Source: Bacteroidia bacterium
GTDB lineage: Bacteria > Bacteroidota > Bacteroidia > Bacteroidales > Dysgonomonadaceae
DNA length: 8,579 bases
NCBI GenBank assembly: GCA_030539475.1
Contig: JAUNRY010000084.1
Span: forward strand, 1 to 8,579
Direction of reading: 5' to 3'
The notes beneath the pieces are model-generated. The model made no database searches. It worked only from the letters and a program-made list of their open reading frames with translations, and was not told the DNA's origin. The position numbers and the translations under genes are program-made. Below, piece after piece: positions 1 through 5,473 of this stretch (its first letter is position 1; the number at the start of each line of letters is the position of its first letter).

Positions 1-169
1 ACCTCGAAGATAATGGGTGAAGAGTTGTTGTGAGTTTTCGATGCCCAGCAAAGATACAAGTTGTTTTTTATGTAAATCTATTAGTCGATTATTATATTTG
101 CATAAATTTTGCTCATTAATCGATAAAGTCATAATTCTTTGCTCAACGCTAAATACTCTACGCCCAACA
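1..169. other. Intergenic edge region downstream of murB
   Basis: AT-rich stretch between the murB stop codon and the left window edge. No credible reading frame occupies it: the only long open frame entering it runs antisense through murB and shows no family resemblance. It holds two TAnnTTTG-like motifs, one on each strand (TATCTTTG on minus at 49-56, TATATTTG on plus at 93-100). It may be the leader of a minus-strand gene lying off the left edge. No convincing hairpin terminator for murB is visible. Confidence 0.5.
49..56 (-). promoter_or_regulatory. Possible Bacteroidota -7 box (TATCTTTG)
   Basis: On the minus strand the sequence reads TATCTTTGC, a good match to the Bacteroidota -7 consensus TAnnTTTG. 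No clear TTTG -33 element lies about 20 bp upstream. No minus-strand ATG occurs between it and the window edge, so its target gene, if any, lies outside. The motif is short and common in AT-rich DNA, hence the low confidence. Confidence 0.25.
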
Positions 170-1168
170 TTAAAAAATCCACACTTCGGGTTCAAGCATT
201 ACGCCGAATTGTTGAAAAACTGTGTTTCGAACTTCGTTTACAAAATCAGCTATTTCGCGGCCGTTTTCGGTTCCATGATTCACTACAATGAGCGCATGAT
301 GCTCGTAGGTTCCCACATCGCCTTTTCGTTTTCCTTTGTAACCCGCCTTTTCGATAAGGTAAGCGGCCGAAGTTTTAAAGCTGTCTTCTCCGGCGTTGTA
401 AACGGGCGCATCGGGCAGGAGAGCGAGCAGTTTTTCTTTTTCTTCCTTCGTCAGAATGGGGTTTTTGAAGAAACTTCCGGCGTTGGGCAACGCTTCGGGG
501 TGGGGCAGCTTTCGTGTGCGAACGTTGATAACCGCTTCCCTTACTTGCTGTAACGACGGGTTGGGATTGTCTTTCAGTTCCAAACTCAAATCGACGTATT
601 TTTCAACGTACGAAAACGATTTCTGCAACCTGAAAACTACCGAAGTTACCGCGTATTTCCGTGTTTGCTTGAAAATGCTGTTCCGATACGTGAAATCGCA
701 TGCCGCGTTGGAGAAATTCTTGATGTTTCCGGTTTCGGTTTCTACTGTTTTCACGCCGATAATTACATCGTTTACTTCCGCGCCGTACGCGCCGATGTTT
801 TGTATGGGCGCCGCGCCCACCGTTCCGGGAATGAGCGACAGGTTTTCTATTCCGGCATATCCGCGTGAAACGCAAAAGCCTACAAACGCGTCCCAGTCTT
901 CCGACGCTCCGGCTTCAATCTCCACCCAATCGGCATTTTCTTGCAGAATATCGATGCCGCGGATCTCGGGTTTGATAATTAATCCGTCGAAATCTTGCGT
1001 GAAAAACAAGTTGCAGCCGTGTCCGATAATTAATTTGTTTTCGGATTTGCAGGCGGCGAGTATTTCCTGCAATTCTTCCACGGTTTTGGGTTGTGCGAAC
1101 AGTTTCGCTAATGCTTTCGTGCGGAAAGAATTGTAGGGCTGGAGCTGTATGTTGTGTTGGATGTTCAT
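170..1168 (-). CDS. murB: UDP-N-acetylenolpyruvoylglucosamine reductase (MurB)
   Basis: Cytoplasmic FAD enzyme that uses NADPH to reduce UDP-GlcNAc-enolpyruvate to UDP-MurNAc, the second committed step of peptidoglycan precursor synthesis. The 332-residue product has the usual length for the longer, E. coli-like (type I) form. Visible signatures are NSFRTKA near residue 13, the FAD-domain segment IIGHGCNLFFTQ (47-58), PGTVGAAPIQNIGAYG (114-129), YRNSIF (161-166, active-site Arg162), NAGSFFKNP (229-237, proton-donor Ser232) and the C-terminal LEPEVW (325-330, active-site Glu). The frame stays open upstream to an ATG at 1232-1234. I chose the ATG at 1166-1168 because family members begin close to NIQHNIQLQPYNSF, and the extra 22 codons would be read mostly out of two palindromic repeats. 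Last gene of a probable rhomboid/Nudix/methyltransferase/murB run, 75 bp after the methyltransferase. Confidence 0.96.
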   Translation of the reverse strand: MNIQHNIQLQPYNSFRTKALAKLFAQPKTVEELQEILAACKSENKLIIGHGCNLFFTQDFDGLIIKPEIRGIDILQENADWVEIEAGASEDWDAFVGFCVSRGYAGIENLSLIPGTVGAAPIQNIGAYGAEVNDVIIGVKTVETETGNIKNFSNAACDFTYRNSIFKQTRKYAVTSVVFRLQKSFSYVEKYVDLSLELKDNPNPSLQQVREAVINVRTRKLPHPEALPNAGSFFKNPILTKEEKEKLLALLPDAPVYNAGEDSFKTSAAYLIEKAGYKGKRKGDVGTYEHHALIVVNHGTENGREIADFVNEVRNTVFQQFGVMLEPEVWIF

Positions 1169-1176
1169 TTTGGGAG

Positions 1177-1196
1177 CTGCGATTTCCAAATCGCAG
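1177..1196. repeat. Perfect inverted repeat just upstream of murB
   Basis: Nine-base arms CTGCGATTT and AAATCGCAG are exact reverse complements separated by two bases. In the murB mRNA this would fold into an 8-bp hairpin with a 4-nt loop ending 8 nt before the start codon. On the plus strand the hairpin is followed by a T-rich run (1197-1213), the shape of an intrinsic terminator, but no plus-strand gene leads into it. The sequence differs from the GTAGAGAC palindromes nearby. It may be a second dispersed palindrome family or a translational control hairpin; which cannot be told from one copy. Confidence 0.7.
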
Positions 1197-1219
1197 AAAT
1201 TTTTTATTTTTTTCGGGTT

Positions 1220-1247
1220 GTAGAGACATGGCATGCCGCGTCTCTAC
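1220..1247. repeat. 28-bp palindromic repeat, copy 1 (GTAGAGAC arms)
   Basis: A near-perfect 28-bp palindrome: exact 8-bp arms GTAGAGAC (1220-1227) and GTCTCTAC (1240-1247) plus a central GGCATGCC (1230-1237). Only the two base pairs 1228/1239 and 1229/1238 are mismatched. It overlaps the stop codon of the methyltransferase gene (1244-1246) and contains the ATG of the rejected longer murB frame. No T-tract follows it on either strand, so it does not look like a terminator. Its length and outer arms match the second copy at 1288-1315. Confidence 0.75.
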
Positions 1248-1969
1248 CTATAAATTAGAAACACGCACGGTTTTTTGTGCATATCGGGCAAAGACGCACG
1301 GCCGTGCGTTTTTACGTTCCACGCCTTCACCGATTTTGTAACAATATATTCATCGCTGCACGATATATTCATGGCAATGCACAGCCGGGTTTGCGGACGG
1401 CAATGCTGCAAAATATCTTCGGCCAGTTTCTGGTTCCGATAAGGCGTTTCTATAAAAAGTTGGGTTTGATCTTCGTTGTACGCTCTTGATTCTAATTGTT
1501 TCAATTTCTTGATTCGCTCGCCGGAATCGATAGGCAAATACCCGTGAAAGGCAAAACTTTGCCCGTTGAATCCCGATGCCATTACAGCCATCAACATAGA
1601 CGACGGACCAACCAGCGGAACCACTTTTATCCCTTCGCTTTGCGCAATAGCCACCACATCGGCACCCGGGTCGGCAACGGCAGGGCAGCCGGCTTCGGAA
1701 ATTACTCCTACGCTTTCTCCCTGTCGGATGGGTTTCAGGTAATCCGAAATATGTTGGCGGTCGGTATGCTGGTTCAGTTCGTAAAACGTGAGCGAATCTA
1801 TATCGATATCTTTGTTGCATTGTTTGAGAAAACGGCGGGCGGAGCGCACATTTTCCACGATGAAATGGCGCAAGCCGGAAACTATTTGGATGTTGTAAGC
1901 AGGTAAAACGCGCTCAACGGATGTTTCGCCGAGGGTTGTGGGAATCAGGTATAAGGCAATGTCTTTCAT
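1244..1969 (-). CDS. RsmI-like SAM-dependent methyltransferase, short Bacteroidota form
   Basis: A 241-residue tetrapyrrole-methylase-fold protein of the RsmI/YraL group (COG0313), whose characterised members 2'-O-methylate C1402 of 16S rRNA. Visible are the N-terminal strand ALYLIPTTLGE (5-15), the conserved SEAGCPAVADPG (91-102), the SAM-site region PLVGPSS (118-124), FNGQSFAFHGYLP (134-146) and ETPYRN (174-179). The usual N-terminal ATPIGN of canonical RsmI reads TTLGE here, so this is the divergent short paralogue common in Bacteroidales and its substrate is not certain. The start is the ATG at 1967-1969, which overlaps the TGA of the Nudix gene as ATGA and implies translational coupling. 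The C-terminus is odd: residues 219-227 (VKTHGRASL) are read from a palindromic repeat, placed just before the family-typical LPDMHKKPCVFLI, and the final codon and stop touch another repeat copy. Confidence 0.85.
   Translation of the reverse strand: MKDIALYLIPTTLGETSVERVLPAYNIQIVSGLRHFIVENVRSARRFLKQCNKDIDIDSLTFYELNQHTDRQHISDYLKPIRQGESVGVISEAGCPAVADPGADVVAIAQSEGIKVVPLVGPSSMLMAVMASGFNGQSFAFHGYLPIDSGERIKKLKQLESRAYNEDQTQLFIETPYRNQKLAEDILQHCRPQTRLCIAMNISCSDEYIVTKSVKAWNVKTHGRASLPDMHKKPCVFLIYR
1288..1315. repeat. 28-bp palindromic repeat, copy 2, inside the methyltransferase gene
   Basis: Central 16-bp perfect palindrome ACGCACGG/CCGTGCGT (1294-1309) with outer arms that still pair at 1288/1315 and 1290-1292/1311-1313. 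It aligns end to end, 28 bp with 28 bp, with copy 1: GTARARAC on one side and GTCTYTRC on the other after allowing a few changes. The centres of the two copies are 68 bp apart. It lies wholly in the coding sequence of the methyltransferase and encodes residues VKTHGRASL. Confidence 0.7.
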
Positions 1970-2535
1970 AACAAACTGTTTACAGCCATGTATTTCCACA
2001 ACGGCGCTGCCATGGTGGCTTGGATAATTTCGCCGCTCATTAATAACTCTTTTATTTCATCGAGGGAGAAGAGGTGAACCGTGAGGTCTTCGGAATCATC
2101 CAGCGTTTGGCCGCTGATTTTTTCCACATCTTCGGCCACAAAGCAGTACGAAAGGTTGGTGTTGGCGCTGGCATTTGGGGAAACGCAAATTAATTCTTTC
2201 CATTTCCCGTTTCCGTAACCGGTTTCTTCAAGTAATTCCCTTTTTGCCGATTCGAGCGGCGATTTATCGGCGTTCTCGCAAACTCCGGCGCACAATTCGT
2301 AACAAACCTGTCTTATTCCGTGGCGGTATTGCTTCACCATTACAAACTGTTTTTCGCGGGTAATGGCAATAATGTTTACCCAGTTGTTGTATTCCAGCAC
2401 GTAATATTCGGGAGCGATATTTCCGTTTGGCAGTTGCAGGCGTTCCTTTCTAACAGTCAGCCAGGGTTCGCGATGCAGGTATTCGCTCTCCAACACTTTC
2501 CAATGCAATGATTTGTCGTCGCTTTTCAAATTCAT
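1966..2535 (-). CDS. Nudix hydrolase (ADP-ribose pyrophosphatase-like)
   Basis: A 189-residue cytoplasmic Nudix protein (COG0494-like), probably cleaving ADP-ribose or a related nucleoside diphosphate-linked compound. The substrate is inferred from overall resemblance only. Evidence: the N-terminal LESEYLHREPWLTVRKERLQ typical of ADP-ribose pyrophosphatase relatives, VMVKQYRHGI (65-74), the Nudix box around 84-107 ending in RELLEETGY (99-107), and SPNASANTNLSYCFVA (119-134) where related enzymes carry SPNPA-type motifs. The metal-binding REllEE core is intact, but the first half of the box is one residue longer than GX5EX7RE and lacks the first Glu (GVCENAD, then KSPLESAK before RE). The ATG at 2533-2535 gives a family-like N-terminus. 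Its TGA overlaps the start of the methyltransferase gene. Confidence 0.9.
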   Translation of the reverse strand: MNLKSDDKSLHWKVLESEYLHREPWLTVRKERLQLPNGNIAPEYYVLEYNNWVNIIAITREKQFVMVKQYRHGIRQVCYELCAGVCENADKSPLESAKRELLEETGYGNGKWKELICVSPNASANTNLSYCFVAEDVEKISGQTLDDSEDLTVHLFSLDEIKELLMSGEIIQATMAAPLWKYMAVNSLL

Positions 2536-2551
2536 CGATAAAAATTTCTTG

Positions 2552-2559
2552 CAAAATTA
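2552..2559 (-). promoter_or_regulatory. Possible -7 box ahead of the Nudix gene
   Basis: The minus strand reads TAATTTTGCA, matching the Bacteroidota -7 consensus TAnnTTTG, 16 bp before the Nudix start codon. That would leave a very short leader. No good TTTG -33 element is seen about 20 bp further up. If real, it would let the Nudix/methyltransferase/murB genes be transcribed apart from the rhomboid gene. Confidence 0.35.
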
Positions 2560-2593
2560 ACCAAAATGTCCGAACGTTTCACGATTTTACGCA

Positions 2594-3250
2594 TCAATAA
2601 CCAAAGCGGATAAGATCGCCGATGGAATCCACTCTTATTTTGTCGGCAAATTCGCTTATCAGATTAATGTGGGCAAAGACAAAGAAAACCGCTACCATGA
2701 AAACTATGCCGTACACGCCGCCGGTGATGTGCGCCGAGTGGTTTATTCCTTTGGATTGTTTTTTATCGAGGGAAACGGAAATCAGCAGAAAGATTATGCC
2801 GAAAAGAAAGGCCGGAAGCCAGATGGGAATAAACAAAACTCCCATATAATTCATCGGATTGATGAGGATGTAGGCGAAAATTATCGCGGAAACCGCTCCC
2901 GATGCTCCCAGGCCGCGGTAATTGGCGTTGTTTTTCTGTTTAAAATAGGTAGGCAGTATGGAAACCGGCAATGCGGTTATATACAGAAGAAGAAAGTATA
3001 TAGTTCCCGTTTGTTGGCCGAAAGTGTTTTTGAAAGCCTGTTCTATGTCTCCGCCGAAAAAATAGAGCGTGAACATGTTGAAGATAAGGTGTGTGTAATC
3101 GGCATGCAATACACCGTAGGTGAAAAAGCGGTACCATTGCCCGCGTTTGGCTTCTGTGGGGCGAAAAATGAGTTTGTCCATCATCGCGTAATTGTTGAAA
3201 GCGGCGATGGAAATAACGGCCGTTATCCCGATAATTAGGAAAGTGATCAT
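2594..3250 (-). CDS. Rhomboid-family intramembrane serine protease
   Basis: A 218-residue integral inner-membrane protein with about six hydrophobic helices, which would cleave transmembrane segments of substrate proteins within the bilayer. The rhomboid signature is complete: HLIFNM (54-59, matching the His/Asn of the oxyanion region), GLGASGAVSA (113-122) with nucleophile Ser117 in GxSG, and HSAHITGGVYG (171-181) with His174 as the partner base in the last helices. WYRFFTYGVLHAD (39-51) fits the WR-containing L1 loop of the family. The start is the ATG at 3248-3250; in-frame codons further upstream run into the terminator and the neighbouring gene. The short tail after residue 200 is soluble and shows no extra domain. 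First gene of the left minus-strand run. The substrate is unknown. Confidence 0.92.
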   Translation of the reverse strand: MITFLIIGITAVISIAAFNNYAMMDKLIFRPTEAKRGQWYRFFTYGVLHADYTHLIFNMFTLYFFGGDIEQAFKNTFGQQTGTIYFLLLYITALPVSILPTYFKQKNNANYRGLGASGAVSAIIFAYILINPMNYMGVLFIPIWLPAFLFGIIFLLISVSLDKKQSKGINHSAHITGGVYGIVFMVAVFFVFAHINLISEFADKIRVDSIGDLIRFGY

Positions 3251-3263
3251 AGTTTTTTGGCCG

Positions 3264-3271
3264 TAAAGATA
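3264..3271 (-). promoter_or_regulatory. Possible -7 box ahead of the rhomboid gene
   Basis: Minus-strand TATCTTTA, seven of eight matches to TAnnTTTG, lies 13 bp before the rhomboid ATG and directly downstream of the preceding gene's terminator, a plausible place for a new promoter. No clear -33 element is present because the expected position falls inside the terminator stem. Confidence 0.3.
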
Positions 3272-3274
3272 AAG

Positions 3275-3308
3275 AAAAAGGATTGAATTTTGCGGTTCAA
3301 TCCTTTTT
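3275..3308 (-). terminator. Hairpin terminator after the isomerase/epimerase-like gene
   Basis: Perfect 13-bp inverted repeat AAAAAGGATTGAA/TTCAATCCTTTTT around an 8-nt loop. On the minus strand the stem ends in a T run that continues as TTTTTCTTTATCTTT, the pattern of a Rho-independent terminator. It starts 24 bp after the stop codon of the sugar phosphate isomerase-like gene. The A/T-symmetric stem could also stop plus-strand transcription, though no plus-strand gene points into it. Confidence 0.8.
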
Positions 3309-3332
3309 ACGATGTTTTTTAGAGAGGTTTTC

Positions 3333-4163
3333 CTATTTCTTTGTCGCGGCAATTACTCCCCTGAAATACCCGATGGATTCGGCAATTCCCAAAAACGGAT
3401 CGCCCATGTTTCGTTCGTGTTCCAGGCTGCAAACACCATTGTAACCCACTTTTCTGAGCATTTTTACAAAAGCCGGAATATCCAGAATGCCTCGTCCAAT
3501 CTCAACCGAATATCCCTCTTTGGCAGCCGCGGTTACGTCTTTAATATGAATATCGAACACGCGTTTGTGGTATTTCTTAAGGTCTTTCACCGGATCTTTT
3601 CCGTTTCGGCGGTCGTGGCCGATATCCAGGCACATCCCGATGCGCGGATCCAGATCTTTTACGTTATTCCATACATCATCGGCATCGGGATAAAGCGGCA
3701 TGTCCGGCCCGTGCAGGTGAATGGCGTATTTGAAATCGTATTCCTTTACTTTTTTATCCACGTAGGGCAATAAATCGTAGTTAGGAACCCCCACAATCAT
3801 TTTCACTCCCACACGCTTGGCGTATTCAAAGGCGTTGTCTACTTCTTCCTGCGAGCGCATGTAAATGGGCCCCACAGCATAACCGGTAATGTTTTTGGCT
3901 TTCAACTTGGCGTGGAAAGCGGCAATTTGCTCATCGGTACTGTTGAACGGAAGGTGAAAATCTTTGATGCAGAGATAACGGACGTCGCATTTGTCCATGA
4001 TCTCCAGCGTTTTGTCCAAATCGAACTTCACAAAGGTGTAACCTGCCATTCCTACCTTGAATTTCTCGAAAGTGTCCGGCGCAGGTTGAGGATCGGGGCG
4101 TTGTTGCGCATGGATAAGCAGGGAAGTTATCAATGCTGCAAGTGTAAATAGAATTTTTTTCAT
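3333..4163 (-). CDS. Secreted sugar phosphate isomerase/epimerase-like TIM-barrel protein
   Basis: A 276-residue protein of the xylose isomerase-like TIM-barrel / AP endonuclease 2 superfamily (PF01261 type). Residues 1-19 form a classic signal peptide (MKKILFTLAALITSLLIHA, then QQ), so it acts in the periplasm or outside the inner membrane. After a Pro-rich linker the barrel begins at FKVGMAGYTF (35-44). Conserved strand ends follow: HLHGPD (149-154), MCLDIGHD (177-184), FDIHIKDV (203-210) and SLEHE (246-250), which supply likely divalent-metal and substrate ligands (Asp180, His183, His206, Glu248). The Glu usually ending the strand before HLHG is not obvious, where VGVPNYD is read. Bacteroidota encode many such exported proteins, often linked to carbohydrate turnover, but the substrate cannot be read here. 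Monocistronic: divergent promoter upstream, strong terminator downstream. The start is the ATG before the signal peptide; upstream in-frame codons lack an ATG. Confidence 0.85.
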   Translation of the reverse strand: MKKILFTLAALITSLLIHAQQRPDPQPAPDTFEKFKVGMAGYTFVKFDLDKTLEIMDKCDVRYLCIKDFHLPFNSTDEQIAAFHAKLKAKNITGYAVGPIYMRSQEEVDNAFEYAKRVGVKMIVGVPNYDLLPYVDKKVKEYDFKYAIHLHGPDMPLYPDADDVWNNVKDLDPRIGMCLDIGHDRRNGKDPVKDLKKYHKRVFDIHIKDVTAAAKEGYSVEIGRGILDIPAFVKMLRKVGYNGVCSLEHERNMGDPFLGIAESIGYFRGVIAATKK

Positions 4164-4191
4164 GTTGTAAAATCTTTTCTGTGTTCGTGCA

Positions 4192-4199
4192 CAAAAATA
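4192..4199 (-). promoter_or_regulatory. Likely -7 box of the isomerase/epimerase-like gene
   Basis: The minus strand reads TATTTTTG, a full match to TAnnTTTG, 28 bp ahead of the start codon. Near the expected -33 position, about 19 bp further up, is TTCG, a three-of-four match to TTTG. The divergent intergenic stretch 4164-4314 has no gene and is very AT-rich, as expected of a two-way promoter region. Confidence 0.4.
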
Positions 4200-4282
4200 C
4201 AAAATTTATATAAACGAGCGAATAAAAAAGGCTGTTTTTATGCAAAAAAGATTTGTTGTTCAATAAATCGAGTCTTTTTTCG

Positions 4283-4290
4283 TTACTTTG
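4283..4290 (+). promoter_or_regulatory. Possible -7 box of the histidine kinase gene
   Basis: Plus-strand TTACTTTG (seven of eight to TAnnTTTG) lies 24 bp before the kinase ATG. TTTG/TTG triplets at 4252-4258 are upstream but a few bases too distant for ideal spacing. It is the best candidate in the 151-bp divergent region for rightward transcription. Confidence 0.35.
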
Positions 4291-4314
4291 TAAACTCCTA
4301 AAGCGAAATATTGG

Positions 4315-5457
4315 ATGAAACTCTATTTAGATTCCATGCAACCGATAAAATACGGTTTTGTGATTGCGGCCATAGTAATTGCCGCGGTTTCGCTTGTGTT
4401 TTCCAATAAGTTGGCCAAGGAACTTGCCCGCGAGGAGCGGAATAAAATAGAAATATGGGCTGCGGCAACGGAATTGATGGCGAAAGGCGATGAGAATGCC
4501 GACATGAATCTCGTATTGCAGATTTTGCAAAGCAACCACACTATTCCGGTTATTTTGCACGATAAAACGAACAATGTTGTTGTTTCCAACAACTTAAAGC
4601 TCCCCGAGAAAAATACCGACGAGTTTTTGTTGGCCAAGATAGATGAATTTGCCAAAAAACACGATCCTCTTTCGCTCGAAGAACTCAATCAGTTTGTTTA
4701 TTACGATGATTCTTATATCCTTAAGCGGTTGCAAATTTATCCGTATGTGCAGCTGTTGGTGATTTCCGTCTTTATCGCGTTAGCGTTTTTTGCTCTCAGA
4801 AGTTCGCAAAAGGCGCAGCAAAACAAGGTGTGGGTGGGATTGTCGAAAGAAACGGCGCATCAGTTGGGAACGCCCATTTCGTCGTTAATGGCATGGATAG
4901 AATACATGAAGCTAAAAGAGCCGGAGCCGGCTTTGATGGCTGAAATGGGAAAAGATGTGCATCGGCTGGAAGTTATTGCCGAGCGGTTTTCGAAAATCGG
5001 CTCCATTTCCGATATTAAGCCGGTAGTGTGGCAGGATGCCGTGCAGCAGTCGGTTGGTTATCTCCAAAAACGGATTTCCGATAAAGTGCAGCTGGTTTTC
5101 GATTTTCCACACGCTCCGGTTGTGGTTCAACTCAATGAACCGCTCTTCGGCTGGGTTATCGAAAACCTCACCAAAAACGCCGTTGATGCCATGAGCGGCC
5201 AGGGAGTTATTACTTACTCAATGGGCGAAAAAGGGAAACATTATTTTTTAGACATCACAGATACCGGAAAAGGCATTTCGAAATCTAAATTCAACAATAT
5301 TTTTCAACCCGGATTCACCACCAAAGAACGGGGTTGGGGCTTGGGCTTATCGCTCGCGAAGCGAATTGTGGAAACATACCACAACGGGAAAATTTTTGTG
5401 AAACAATCGGAAATGGGGCAAGGTAGCACGTTTAGGATTTTGTTGATGAAAGAGTGA
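4315..5457 (+). CDS. Membrane sensor histidine kinase, HQLGTP-type H-box, orphan here
   Basis: A 380-residue inner-membrane sensor kinase. TM helix 1 is about residues 14-30 and TM helix 2 about 142-161, enclosing a roughly 110-residue extracytoplasmic sensor region with no recognised domain. No HAMP domain is evident; the second helix leads by a short linker into the H-box, KETAHQLGTPISSLMAW (178-194), with phospho-acceptor His182. The HATPase_c domain follows: N-box ENLTKNAVDAM (283-293), G1 DITDTGKGI (313-321), F-box IFQPGFTTK (329-337) and G2 GWGLGLSLAKR (340-350). It should autophosphorylate and pass phosphate to a response regulator, but none is encoded beside it in this window. The H-box has Gln after His where most HisKA kinases have Glu; this HQLGTP form recurs in Bacteroidota kinases. 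The start is the ATG at 4315; a second in-frame ATG at residue 8 is possible. Divergent from the exported isomerase-like gene and convergent with the receptor gene. Confidence 0.92.
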   Translation: MKLYLDSMQPIKYGFVIAAIVIAAVSLVFSNKLAKELAREERNKIEIWAAATELMAKGDENADMNLVLQILQSNHTIPVILHDKTNNVVVSNNLKLPEKNTDEFLLAKIDEFAKKHDPLSLEELNQFVYYDDSYILKRLQIYPYVQLLVISVFIALAFFALRSSQKAQQNKVWVGLSKETAHQLGTPISSLMAWIEYMKLKEPEPALMAEMGKDVHRLEVIAERFSKIGSISDIKPVVWQDAVQQSVGYLQKRISDKVQLVFDFPHAPVVVQLNEPLFGWVIENLTKNAVDAMSGQGVITYSMGEKGKHYFLDITDTGKGISKSKFNNIFQPGFTTKERGWGLGLSLAKRIVETYHNGKIFVKQSEMGQGSTFRILLMKE

Positions 5458-5473
5458 AACAACATCACTTCTT
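5450..5473. other. Weak inverted repeat spanning two convergent stop codons
   Basis: AAGAGTGA (5450-5457) can pair with TCACTTCTT (5465-5473) with one bulged T, around a 7-nt loop. The two TGA stops, one per strand, lie in opposite arms. No T-tract follows on the plus strand and only a short pyrimidine run on the minus strand, so a bidirectional terminator is possible but poorly supported. Confidence 0.25.

Noticed and set aside
17..553. Open frame of 178 codons on the plus strand from the left edge into murB
   Set aside because: Two thirds overlaps murB in antisense and the free first third is Cys/Leu-rich with no family resemblance or convincing start context.
456..1136. Open frame of 226 codons on the plus strand antisense to murB
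   Set aside because: It lies opposite a strongly supported murB, has no recognisable domain, and is rich in Ser, Cys and Phe as expected of an antisense shadow.
1220..1247. Palindrome copy 1 as an intrinsic terminator between the methyltransferase gene and murB
   Set aside because: On the minus strand it is followed by an A-rich, not T-rich, stretch, and it lacks a U-tract on the plus strand as well.
1263..1270. A third ACGCACGG half-site between the two 28-bp palindromes
   Set aside because: It encodes the P-C-V of the family-typical HKKPCVF segment and has no matching second arm, so it is most likely a coincidence of codon choice and not a third repeat copy.
2669..3238. Open frame of 189 codons on the plus strand antisense to the rhomboid gene
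   Set aside because: The rhomboid reading has catalytic Ser and His motifs and proper membrane helices; the antisense product shows no motif.
4222..4280. AT-only dyads in the divergent promoter region (ATAAAAA/TTTTTAT at 4222-4241 and AAAAAAGA/TCTTTTTT at 4244-4280)
   Set aside because: Stems are made almost wholly of A-T pairs in very AT-rich DNA, one with a 21-nt loop, so chance is the simplest explanation.
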